Assembly (NCBI GenBank): GCA_024642765.1
Contig: JAHEAM010000277.1
Location: forward strand, 1 to 5,588
Direction of reading: 5' to 3'
DNA: 5,588 bases
Source of the DNA: Planctomycetaceae bacterium
Lineage (GTDB): Bacteria > Planctomycetota > Planctomycetia > Pirellulales > Pirellulaceae
Positions within the stretch are counted from its first letter, which is position 1, and each line of letters begins with the position of its first letter. This document shows positions 1 to 5,243 of the stretch, in pieces. The notes beneath the pieces were generated by a model that had not been told where the DNA came from, did no database searches, and worked only from the letters and a program-made list of their open reading frames with translations. The translations under genes and the position numbers were made by a program.

Positions 1-24
1 TTCAGTAGCTTGTAGTTGCGTCTT

Positions 25-1380
25 CTAGAAGCGACGTCGCATGACCATCGAGCCATTGTCGGCAACTGGTAGAATGGGTCGGTCGTAGTTGCGGTACCAA
101 GCCCGGCCTTGTGGACGGAAAACGAGTCCTACGGCGACATTCCAGGCCTCGTTAGCATTTCCGCCCGATGCTGTTAATTCTCGTTCGTTTTCAGGCATGT
201 AGTATGTGAAAGAAGATTGTAAAGCCCAGCATTCACCCATCGGTACATCGTAATCCATCCCGCCAACCACATGTTTCTCGTCGGACCAACCCAGGTAAAC
301 ATCCGAGTAGCCACCCCACGAACAATTTTGACGATAGTAGATTCTGTAATTGTCTAGCGAACTCGTGACCAACCCAGTGAACGCCGTGCCATTGAACACA
401 CCGTCTGTCACGTCGTCTTGGACATTCTCGGCGAATCGAACACCAATCGTATTGCCGCCGGCATAGACCCAACCCAAATCCCCGCGAACTTGAACGACGG
501 TCGTGTTTGTGTACCAAGACTCAAACAAGAAGTCGCCGACAACGCCAAACTGTAGACCGTTGTCCACCCGACGGTAGACACCCGTAGTCACAAATACTTG
601 ATCGCGATTGTTCGAACTAAATGGCGTTCCACTAAACTCTGAGTTCACACTGCGAACTCCCATTTGTCCCGAAAGCAAACCACAGGTCAACCGACACAGT
701 GGCACTCCGACATTAACGCCCGCATTGAATCCGAAACCGCAGTCTTTGACAATATCGTTTCGACCAGGAATCGCGTACGAAGGGCTTGTGAAACCTTGAG
801 CACCCGCAAAATATTCTGCTCGATACAGCAATTTACTAAAAGCACCGATCCAGCAGTTCCCAATCAAATCAGGCGGACAACCACCTCGATCGCAACTGGA
901 AAAGCACGATGTACAGCCTTCATCGCCGCAACCACCGCAGTCCATCATGGCTTCTTCACTGAAGTAGTTTTGACCGACACCGGACCCGCAGGTATTGCAG
1001 CTGCCATTGTCAGGACCGCCGACGACTGAAGCTGACAAGTACTCCGAATCGTAATTCCCAACCATCGGTTGACTTGAGACTGCCGATCCAGACATCACTT
1101 GGTCCTCGCCGAGCATCATGCCATCGGACTGTGCGACACGTGTATGTTGAGGTACGTATCCGACCGGAGCAACTCGCGAGCGAGGTTGCGCTGCGTAGCC
1201 TGATTCGACTTCGTAAACGGGTGCCGCGACGATTCGCCCGGAATCCATCTGCCGCGATGGAATGCGCTGCGTTTGCTGCGGTGGTCGTTGTCTATAGTTT
1301 TGCCCTAGCGCCAAGTTGCAGAGACTGGCAAGTGCAAGGGCGATAAATATTCCGGTTCGTTGGGGGGTAATCGAACGCAT
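25..1380 (-). CDS. Secreted planctomycete outer-membrane-type protein (DUF6666-like), Cys-rich N-terminal linker
   Basis: Complete 451-residue protein. Residues 1-26 form a Sec signal peptide: Arg8 precedes the hydrophobic run IFIALALASL, and cleavage is likely after ALG, before Gln27. Residues 27-125 are a Q/P/R/S-rich linker. Residues 128-176 hold nine cysteines, including CNTC (128-131), CGGC (148-151) and CTSC (156-159). Residues 177-440 alternate aromatic and polar residues with many Gly/Asn turns, as in a beta-barrel or beta-sandwich, and include RDQVFVTTGVYRR near 259 and ECWALQSSFTYYMPE near 383. The tail RPILPVADNGSMVMRRRF resembles the end of planctomycete DUF6666 proteins as I remember them; this was not searched. 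The ATG at 1380 is preceded by AGGGA at 7 bases. The stop is TAG at 25-27. The likely location is the outer membrane or cell surface. The molecular role is unknown. The CDS is near certain and the family is moderately sure. Confidence 0.9.
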   Translation of the reverse strand: MRSITPQRTGIFIALALASLCNLALGQNYRQRPPQQTQRIPSRQMDSGRIVAAPVYEVESGYAAQPRSRVAPVGYVPQHTRVAQSDGMMLGEDQVMSGSAVSSQPMVGNYDSEYLSASVVGGPDNGSCNTCGSGVGQNYFSEEAMMDCGGCGDEGCTSCFSSCDRGGCPPDLIGNCWIGAFSKLLYRAEYFAGAQGFTSPSYAIPGRNDIVKDCGFGFNAGVNVGVPLCRLTCGLLSGQMGVRSVNSEFSGTPFSSNNRDQVFVTTGVYRRVDNGLQFGVVGDFLFESWYTNTTVVQVRGDLGWVYAGGNTIGVRFAENVQDDVTDGVFNGTAFTGLVTSSLDNYRIYYRQNCSWGGYSDVYLGWSDEKHVVGGMDYDVPMGECWALQSSFTYYMPENERELTASGGNANEAWNVAVGLVFRPQGRAWYRNYDRPILPVADNGSMVMRRRF

Positions 1381-1387
1381 TGTGAGT

Positions 1388-1392
1388 TCCCT
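1388..1392 (-). promoter_or_regulatory. Ribosome binding site of the outer-membrane-type gene
   Basis: AGGGA on the minus strand, 7 bases before the ATG at 1380. It fixes the start and puts the signal peptide at the N-terminus. Confidence 0.75.
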
Positions 1393-1446
1393 TTTGACAA
1401 TCTGTTTCAGTCGCGAACGGTGCGCATTGAAAGAACACCGGCGTCC

Positions 1447-1506
1447 TAAAAGTCATCGGAATCGTCAGCCTCTGTTCTTTCGTTAAAAGTCACGTAATCG
1501 TTAAAA
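1447..1506. promoter_or_regulatory. Repeated TAAAAGTCA / TCGTTAAAA motifs upstream of the outer-membrane-type gene
   Basis: TCGTTAAAA occurs at 1480-1488 and again at 1498-1506, exactly 18 bases apart. TAAAAGTCA occurs at 1447-1455 and 1484-1492, 37 bases apart, so three TAAAA cores lie at intervals of about 37 and 18. They sit 67-126 bases upstream of the ATG at 1380, between that gene and the terminator at 1567. A TTGAAA on the minus strand overlaps the distal copy, but I find no good -10 at 16-18 bases from it. The motifs are plausible binding sites for a regulator. No factor can be named. Confidence 0.3.
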
Positions 1507-1566
1507 CTTTTCAAGAATCCGACGGTGCTGTCGCTGCGACTGATAGCATCGGCGACCTGAGCGCAT

Positions 1567-1606
1567 AAAAAAAGGCGACCGGCATTCTCCCTGCCAAATC
1601 ACCTTT
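1567..1606 (-). terminator. Rho-independent terminator, minus strand, with no assigned gene upstream
   Basis: On the minus strand AAAGGTGA (1606-1599) pairs with TCGCCTTT (1578-1571), one pair being G-U. An inner stem GGCA/TGCC (1595-1592 with 1584-1581) encloses a 7-base loop. A run of seven T follows (1573-1567). The hairpin-plus-T-tract form is canonical for minus-strand transcription. It lies about 290 bases beyond the PDZ stop and 187 bases before the next start. The PDZ gene already has a closer terminator, so this one is either a backup or ends an unannotated short transcript. Confidence 0.75.
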
Positions 1607-1821
1607 AGAAGCCCGGTTTCAGGGCATGTTGGTTTGAATCGCGATACCAGCATGATTGCTTCTCGCTTAGAAAATCTAGTTTGCGATCCGCCAGCAGAGA
1701 CAAAAATGCAGACAAATATTGATTCGATTTTCGGAAATGTGTGCCGGCAGAGTATGAATGATGCATTCTTGGAACATGCGTTTCCTACCTGTTGCTTTCG
1801 AATTCGAATTGACCGAATACG
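1607..1821 (-). other. Segment between two same-strand terminators; possible small RNA or 33-aa peptide
   Basis: With its flanks this is the middle of a 515-base stretch (1381-1895) without an accepted gene. On the minus strand an ATG at 1777 opens a 33-codon frame (MFQECIIHTL..., stop TAG at 1676-1678) preceded by TAGGAAACGC, an SD-like AGGA at about 5 bases. The peptide has no recognisable domain. A 12-base palindrome TTCGAATTCGAA lies at 1797-1808, and a small GCCC/GGGC hairpin lies at about 1611-1625. No convincing -35/-10 pair was found. Enclosure by two minus-strand terminators is the main reason to suspect a transcript. The overlapping plus-strand frame from 1634 (TTG start) has nothing in its favour. 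Confidence 0.25.
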
Positions 1822-1858
1822 AAAAAAGGGTGATCGACCTTGGTTGGCAAATCACCCT
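1822..1858 (-). terminator. Rho-independent terminator of the PDZ gene
   Basis: On the minus strand AGGGTGAT (1858-1851) and ATCACCCT (1834-1827) form a perfect 8-bp stem around a 16-base loop. A run of six T follows (1827-1822). The stem begins 38 bases after the PDZ stop codon (1896-1898). On the plus strand no T-run follows the hairpin, so it acts in one direction. Confidence 0.85.
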
Positions 1859-1895
1859 CATCTCATTCTTCGCGAGTCGGCTAATGCAATTGGTA

Positions 1896-2993
1896 TTAGA
1901 AATTGCTAGACACAACTCTTCCCATTTGAACATCGATAGTCACAGGCTCGGCCGTCTCAGCGGGTATTACCGTTAGGCTGATCCGCCCGGTCGACGATTC
2001 CATGACAGATTGCATGACCCCTTCTGTAACCAACTCTGCTCCATTGGCTGTAAGGATGACCATCCCAGATTGCAAGCCAGCGGCTTCGGCAGGCGATCCT
2101 GCTTCGACTTCTTGAACTCCCAAACCTCGACCAGGTATGAATACGCAGTTCACTCCCAAGTGCCAGGAGAATCGTTGTGTCACACCAGCGGTAACGACCG
2201 AGCAAGGATAGTAATACCAACTATAAGTCACGCAACATGTCGGATCAAAGTAGTAGTTAGAGCCACACCAGCCGTACCACCAATGACAGGGTTGTGGGTA
2301 GTAGTAACACCAATCCGTGTAGCGCCAGTGTAAGTTTGGATGGCAGCGAACGTACGAGCAATGATTGATTCGCGCGAGCAATGGATAATGACACCATTGA
2401 GTCTGCAGACTCTTCCAGTTGCCAGGTTTAATCGTGCCTTTAGGATGAACTACTTTGACACCGCCAAGGCCACTGCCTTTTGTGGGTTGCAACGAAGGTG
2501 GTGACAATGGAGTTACCTTGGGAACGAAAGGTTTCGAACCAAGCGAAGGCTTCGGGGCCAGGCTTGTAGCTAGTTTCACGCTGCCCGATTTAACTGTTGG
2601 ATTCAATCCGTTTGATTTTGTTTGAAATGGAACAATAGCTTTTGGGTTAAACGAACCAGGTTTTACCCCCCCGGGTTTTCCGGTACCACGTGTCTGCAAT
2701 CCGCCTTGATTGAATCCACTAGAAGAAATCGGCAGACGTTTCTGACTGCTCAATTGGGGAATTGAAGACTTGGCTATGCCACGATTGGATGCCTGAAGTA
2801 GGCTGCCGCCGCTCAGCGAAGCGGGCTTGAATGACATTCCGCTACTCAGCGATTTACCACCACCCGCAAGCTGCTTGCCGCCCCCATGCGAGCCGCGTTG
2901 CCCAAATGCAGTGTTTGAAACCACTAGTCCAGCGACAAAGGCGATTCCCAGGCAAAAACTAGTTCGTCCGAATTTTGGTGCTGCTCGCTTCAT
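1896..2993 (-). CDS. Secreted PDZ-domain protein with Ser/Gly/Pro/Lys-rich linker and Trp/Tyr/Cys-rich module
   Basis: Complete 365-residue protein. Residues 1-31 are a signal peptide (KRAAPKFGR, then a hydrophobic core to about 30), with cleavage likely after AFG, before Gln32. Residues 32-195 are low-complexity, basic and rich in Gly, Ser, Pro and Lys. Residues 199-265 form a compact block with about 7 Trp, 13 Tyr and 9 Cys (201, 212, 217, 229, 236, 243, 253, 254, 264). Residues 275-360 are a PDZ domain of the HtrA/RseP type: the GLGV ligand loop at 290-293, then AGSPAEAAGLQSGMVILTANG. No protease or other catalytic domain is present, so this is probably an exported binding or scaffold protein that docks C-terminal tails or envelope proteins. 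GGAG lies 7 bases before the ATG. The gene has its own terminator and a dyad upstream of the RBS. The linker contains a run of seven G. The PDZ call is strong; partner and role are unknown. Confidence 0.92.
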   Translation of the reverse strand: MKRAAPKFGRTSFCLGIAFVAGLVVSNTAFGQRGSHGGGKQLAGGGKSLSSGMSFKPASLSGGSLLQASNRGIAKSSIPQLSSQKRLPISSSGFNQGGLQTRGTGKPGGVKPGSFNPKAIVPFQTKSNGLNPTVKSGSVKLATSLAPKPSLGSKPFVPKVTPLSPPSLQPTKGSGLGGVKVVHPKGTIKPGNWKSLQTQWCHYPLLARINHCSYVRCHPNLHWRYTDWCYYYPQPCHWWYGWCGSNYYFDPTCCVTYSWYYYPCSVVTAGVTQRFSWHLGVNCVFIPGRGLGVQEVEAGSPAEAAGLQSGMVILTANGAELVTEGVMQSVMESSTGRISLTVIPAETAEPVTIDVQMGRVVSSNF

Positions 2994-3000
2994 TTTTCGT

Positions 3001-3004
3001 CTCC
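3001..3004 (-). promoter_or_regulatory. Ribosome binding site of the PDZ gene
   Basis: GGAG on the minus strand, 7 bases before the ATG at 2993. It supports this start. A long dyad lies 6 bases further upstream. Confidence 0.8.
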
Positions 3005-3010
3005 AGTCAA

Positions 3011-3036
3011 AGTTAAAGTGTTCGTAACACTTAACT
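3011..3036. promoter_or_regulatory. Inverted repeat (operator or mRNA hairpin) before the PDZ gene
   Basis: On the plus strand AAGTGTT (3016-3022) and AACACTT (3026-3032) are perfect 7-bp arms around a 3-base centre CGT. The symmetry extends outwards through AGTTA / AACT with a single extra A, giving an imperfect dyad of 26 bases. It lies directly upstream of the PDZ ribosome binding site in the 121-base gap after the synthase gene. A very short loop and no T-tract argue against a terminator. A repressor operator or a 5'-UTR hairpin limiting ribosome access fits better. The binding protein is not known. Confidence 0.5.
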
Positions 3037-3070
3037 CAGCGAAGAAACCAAAACGATGTTACTCGCAAAT

Positions 3071-3110
3071 CAAAAAAAAGACGAAAACAACGGAAAACGA
3101 TAATTTCCGG
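3071..3110 (-). terminator. Probable terminator of the deoxyhypusine-synthase-like gene
   Basis: On the minus strand CGGAAA (3109-3104) pairs with TTTCCG (3096-3091) around a 7-base loop, starting about 6 bases after the stop codon (3115-3117). The following bases are T-rich (TTGTTTTCGTC) and end in a run of eight T (3079-3072). The stem is short and the long T-run is 11 bases from its base, so strength is uncertain. Confidence 0.5.
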
Positions 3111-3114
3111 CGGT

Positions 3115-4140
3115 TTATCGGCCCTTACGAGGCTTGGCACCAATAAGCTTGTTAGCTTCTTTGGGATTGCGTTTGCATTCCAACAGCGCCGAAAGCATTA
3201 AAGGCGCGACAATCGTGGCGTCCGATTCAATCACAAACATGGGTGTCTTTTCGGTTAGTTTATCCCAAGTTATTTTTTCGTTTGGCGTAGCACCTGAATA
3301 GGAACCGTAGGAAGTCGTTGAGTCGGATATTTGGCAGAAATACGCCCAAGGCTTCGCTTTTTTCTGCAAATCATATTTGATAGATGGCACAACGCAGATC
3401 GGGAAATCTCCGGCAATTCCACCACCAATTTGGAAGAATCCAACTCCGCTGCCTTTCGACATTTCTCCGTATTGGTCGTAAAAGGCCGCCATGTATTCGA
3501 TGCCTGACTTAACGATGGAAGCCGAGCATTCTGCCAATTTTACGTGCGAGGCAAAAATATTGCCAAAAGTAGAGTCTTCGTAACCCGGAACAACCATTGG
3601 CAAATTCGCCTTGGCTGCCGCCAGCAACCAAGATTCTTCAGCGGCGCCTTCGTGCAATTTGGACGGTAAATTCTGAATAAGTTCGTAAAAATATTCATGC
3701 CAAAAGCGGCGATCAGAGTTCTTAGTTGCGCGCTCCCACATGGGCACAATATATTTCTCGACAACTCGAAACGCTTCGTCCTCTGGAATGCTCGTATCAG
3801 TCACGCGTCGCATTCGGTCTTTTAGAATTCGTGTATCGTCTGCTTTCGTGAAATAGCGATACTCAGGAAAATCCTTGTAACTGTCATTGGCAACGAGGCG
3901 AAACAATGACTCTTCCAGATTTGCACCGGTTGAAGAGATGCCATGAATAAGGCCTTCGCGGATCGCAGGCGCAAGTGTAATTCCTAATTGCGCCGACGAC
4001 ATTGCACCGGCCAACGTCCAAAACATTTTCCCGCCGTCTTGAATGTGGCTCCAATAGGACAGCAACGCATCACGCGTAACACGTGCATTAAAATTCTTGT
4101 AATTCTTCAGAATGAATTCCAAAACGGGAAACGAAGGCAT
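3115..4140 (-). CDS. Deoxyhypusine-synthase-like protein (bacterial DHS family; possible homospermidine synthase)
   Basis: 341 residues in the NAD-dependent deoxyhypusine synthase family, which moves an aminobutyl group from spermidine to an acceptor amine; expected to be cytosolic. Visible motifs: GGKMFWTLAGAMSSAQLG (36-53), STGANLEE (70-77), PGYEDSTFGN (185-194), GVGFFQIGGGIAGDFPICVV (232-251) and SGATPNEKITWDKL (282-295). Lys294 corresponds to catalytic Lys329 of human DHS; Glu288 and Trp292 are also kept. By hand alignment human Asp243, His288 and Asp316 become Asn194, Phe246 and Tyr281, so the substrate site differs. The open frame continues 119 codons upstream over the end of the TPR gene, but family homology begins at PVLEFILKNYKNFNA, so ATG 4140 is chosen. 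It has no strong SD. Bacteria lack eIF5A, so the acceptor is probably a small polyamine. The family is very sure; the exact reaction is not. Confidence 0.93.
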   Translation of the reverse strand: MPSFPVLEFILKNYKNFNARVTRDALLSYWSHIQDGGKMFWTLAGAMSSAQLGITLAPAIREGLIHGISSTGANLEESLFRLVANDSYKDFPEYRYFTKADDTRILKDRMRRVTDTSIPEDEAFRVVEKYIVPMWERATKNSDRRFWHEYFYELIQNLPSKLHEGAAEESWLLAAAKANLPMVVPGYEDSTFGNIFASHVKLAECSASIVKSGIEYMAAFYDQYGEMSKGSGVGFFQIGGGIAGDFPICVVPSIKYDLQKKAKPWAYFCQISDSTTSYGSYSGATPNEKITWDKLTEKTPMFVIESDATIVAPLMLSALLECKRNPKEANKLIGAKPRKGR

Positions 4141-4202
4141 TCTCGTAAATCTCAAATCATGGGAAAACAAACAACGCGCAACCGAAACGCATTCGAAATG
4201 GC

Positions 4203-4231
4203 ATTGTAAGCCACCCCAGAATTTTGCACAA
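4203..4231 (-). promoter_or_regulatory. Candidate sigma-70-type promoter of the synthase gene
   Basis: On the minus strand TTGTGC (4231-4226) and TACAAT (4208-4203) are separated by exactly 17 bases. The -10 matches TATAAT at five of six positions and the -35 is weak (three of six). The predicted transcript would start near 4196, giving a leader of about 55 bases before ATG 4140. This placement agrees with the chosen start and excludes the upstream in-frame ATGs. Pattern match only. Confidence 0.4.
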
Positions 4232-4314
4232 ATGCCGATCGGGTCACAACCGGCCGACAGGAAATGCGTTGCTGAGGGATCCAAATTGCCCATTTCTTGG
4301 GCCGAGATGAATGA

Positions 4315-4336
4315 CTTTCGAACAGACCTTCGAAAG
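4315..4336. repeat. Perfect 8-bp inverted repeat after the TPR gene
   Basis: CTTTCGAA (4315-4322) and TTCGAAAG (4329-4336) are perfect complementary arms with a 6-base loop, starting 19 bases beyond the TPR stop. Each arm contains the self-complementary TTCGAA. No T-run follows on the minus strand, so it is not a canonical intrinsic terminator. It could be a 3'-end stabilising hairpin, a weak terminator or a protein-binding dyad. Confidence 0.5.
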
Positions 4337-4354
4337 ACGAGCCGCAGGGGAAAA

Positions 4355-5014
4355 CTATTCGCCAATAATCTTTTCGAGATGAAGAACTTGGCCTCGGACG
4401 TTTTCAAGGTCCGGGTTGATGTTGAGCGCCAAGCGAAAACTTTCAAGAGCAGCTGAGACATTGTCCAGCTGCAAAAACGCATTACCCATTCCAACAACGC
4501 TTAGGAAGTGATGCCGATTTAGAAAGATTACTTCTTGGCAAAAATCGATTGCTCGGTCGTATTTCGACAGGGCATAGCTGGCAATAGCACGTTGATTCCA
4601 GGCCTCAGCCAAATAGGGGTTCTCGGACGTCATCGATTCCGCGTCGACTAAGGCACGATTGTAATGATGTCGATTATTCAAACGAGAAATTTTCCGCAAT
4701 GAGGCTTGCTCAGCTGCCGTTCCCGACCGAAACCAAATTTGTCGCAAACCGTGATCAGCTAACATTCGAACGGCCCGGTCTTCATCGCGCAAGGCTCGCC
4801 CCAAAGACTCGTTTGATGTCATATCACTCACAAACCCGATGGCGAGCACTGCCGCTCGTCGCGTAATTCGTTGTCCGTGAGCTGCCAGGCGTTCAAGCGT
4901 TCCGACACAGTAGACTTGGCTAATCGAACTAATGTACTTAGCGGAGTTCTCATCGCGCAGGAATTGTTGATAGAATCTGTCCAGCATCGGCGTTCGGACA
5001 AATCCTGCAGGCAT
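4355..5014 (-). CDS. Small HEAT-like/TPR repeat protein, cytoplasmic
   Basis: 219 residues with no signal peptide or membrane segment. Residues 35-97 look like HEAT-type helices (RITRRAAVLAIGFV, then EDRAVRMLADHGLRQIW). The rest is TPR-like: a degenerate unit at about 102-134, a good unit at 135-168 (AEAWNQRAIASYALSKYDRAIDFCQEVI) and another at 169-202 (VVGMGNAFLQLDNVSAALESFRLALNINPD). Such solenoids bind other proteins, and no catalytic motif is seen. The open frame extends 16 codons further, to an ATG at 5062, but only ATG 5014 has a ribosome binding site (AGGAG at 7 bases), and MAREFLKTSTNG has no repeat character. I recall similar short proteins from other planctomycetes, without a named function. 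The gene ends at TAG 4355-4357, then an inverted repeat and a 214-base gap before the synthase start, so shared transcription is possible but unproven. Confidence 0.85.
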   Translation of the reverse strand: MPAGFVRTPMLDRFYQQFLRDENSAKYISSISQVYCVGTLERLAAHGQRITRRAAVLAIGFVSDMTSNESLGRALRDEDRAVRMLADHGLRQIWFRSGTAAEQASLRKISRLNNRHHYNRALVDAESMTSENPYLAEAWNQRAIASYALSKYDRAIDFCQEVIFLNRHHFLSVVGMGNAFLQLDNVSAALESFRLALNINPDLENVRGQVLHLEKIIGE

Positions 5015-5021
5015 TAGTGCT

Positions 5022-5026
5022 CTCCT
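5022..5026 (-). promoter_or_regulatory. Ribosome binding site that decides the TPR protein start
   Basis: AGGAG on the minus strand, 7 bases before ATG 5014. It lies inside the longer open frame beginning at 5062 and argues that the shorter protein is the real one. Confidence 0.75.
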
Positions 5027-5191
5027 ACCGTTGGTTGAGGTTTTTAAAAATTCGCGGGCCAATCACAACGGCAACACAAGCTGCCTGATGTCAATTTCTT
5101 TGGCGTTCTCTTGAGTCTAATTACCCGACACTGATCGCTCAATGAATCAAATTTGGAAATGCTCCGGATTTCATATGCAAAATGCTGGTAT

Positions 5192-5231
5192 TATTGGAAT
5201 TGGCACAAAACTTACCGGTTATAGGAATTGG
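5192..5231. promoter_or_regulatory. Direct repeats and sigma-54-like element before the exported plus-strand gene
   Basis: In the 229-base divergent gap, TATTGGAATTGG (5192-5203) and TATAGGAATTGG (5220-5231) are direct repeats with one mismatch, 28 bases apart. Between them TTGGCAC (5200-5206), five bases, then TTAC (5212-5215) resembles a sigma-54 promoter (TTGGCAC-N5-TTGC), but the -12 element has A where G is expected. Transcription from it would start near 5227, just before ATG 5244. Both readings rest on pattern match alone. Confidence 0.25.
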
Positions 5232-5243
5232 GCAGCTCGCTTC

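Noticed and set aside
664..1029. 121-codon plus-strand frame inside the outer-membrane-type gene
   Set aside because: Antisense shadow of a gene with a signal peptide and RBS; its translation has no domain-like pattern.
1524..1550. TGCTGTCG / CGAC...AGCA stem before the outer-membrane gene
   Set aside because: Short arms with a 4-base bulge and a 3-base loop, no T-tract, and no extension; too weak to call.
1634..1909. 91-codon plus-strand frame from a TTG in the intergenic region
   Set aside because: No ribosome binding site, runs through the PDZ terminator and into the PDZ gene, and the product is not recognisable.
1676..1933. 85-codon minus-strand frame overlapping the end of the PDZ gene
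   Set aside because: It spans the PDZ stop and its terminator. Only the last 33 codons, from ATG 1777, have an SD-like sequence; they are kept as a low-confidence possibility.
4112..4456. 114-codon plus-strand frame antisense to the synthase and TPR genes
   Set aside because: No RBS, and it overlaps two well-supported genes on the other strand.
4141..4497. N-terminal extension of the synthase open frame, to 460 residues
   Set aside because: The extra 119 residues have no family similarity, overlap the end of the TPR gene and lie partly upstream of the candidate promoter. Family homology begins at ATG 4140.
5015..5062. Longer start for the TPR protein at ATG 5062
   Set aside because: No ribosome binding site there, while AGGAG lies 7 bases before ATG 5014 within this stretch.
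5089..5094. Perfect TTGACA (minus strand) as a -35 for the TPR gene
   Set aside because: No acceptable -10 hexamer at 16-18 bases; the nearest A/T-rich sequence, TTTTTAAAAA at 5041-5050, is too far away.
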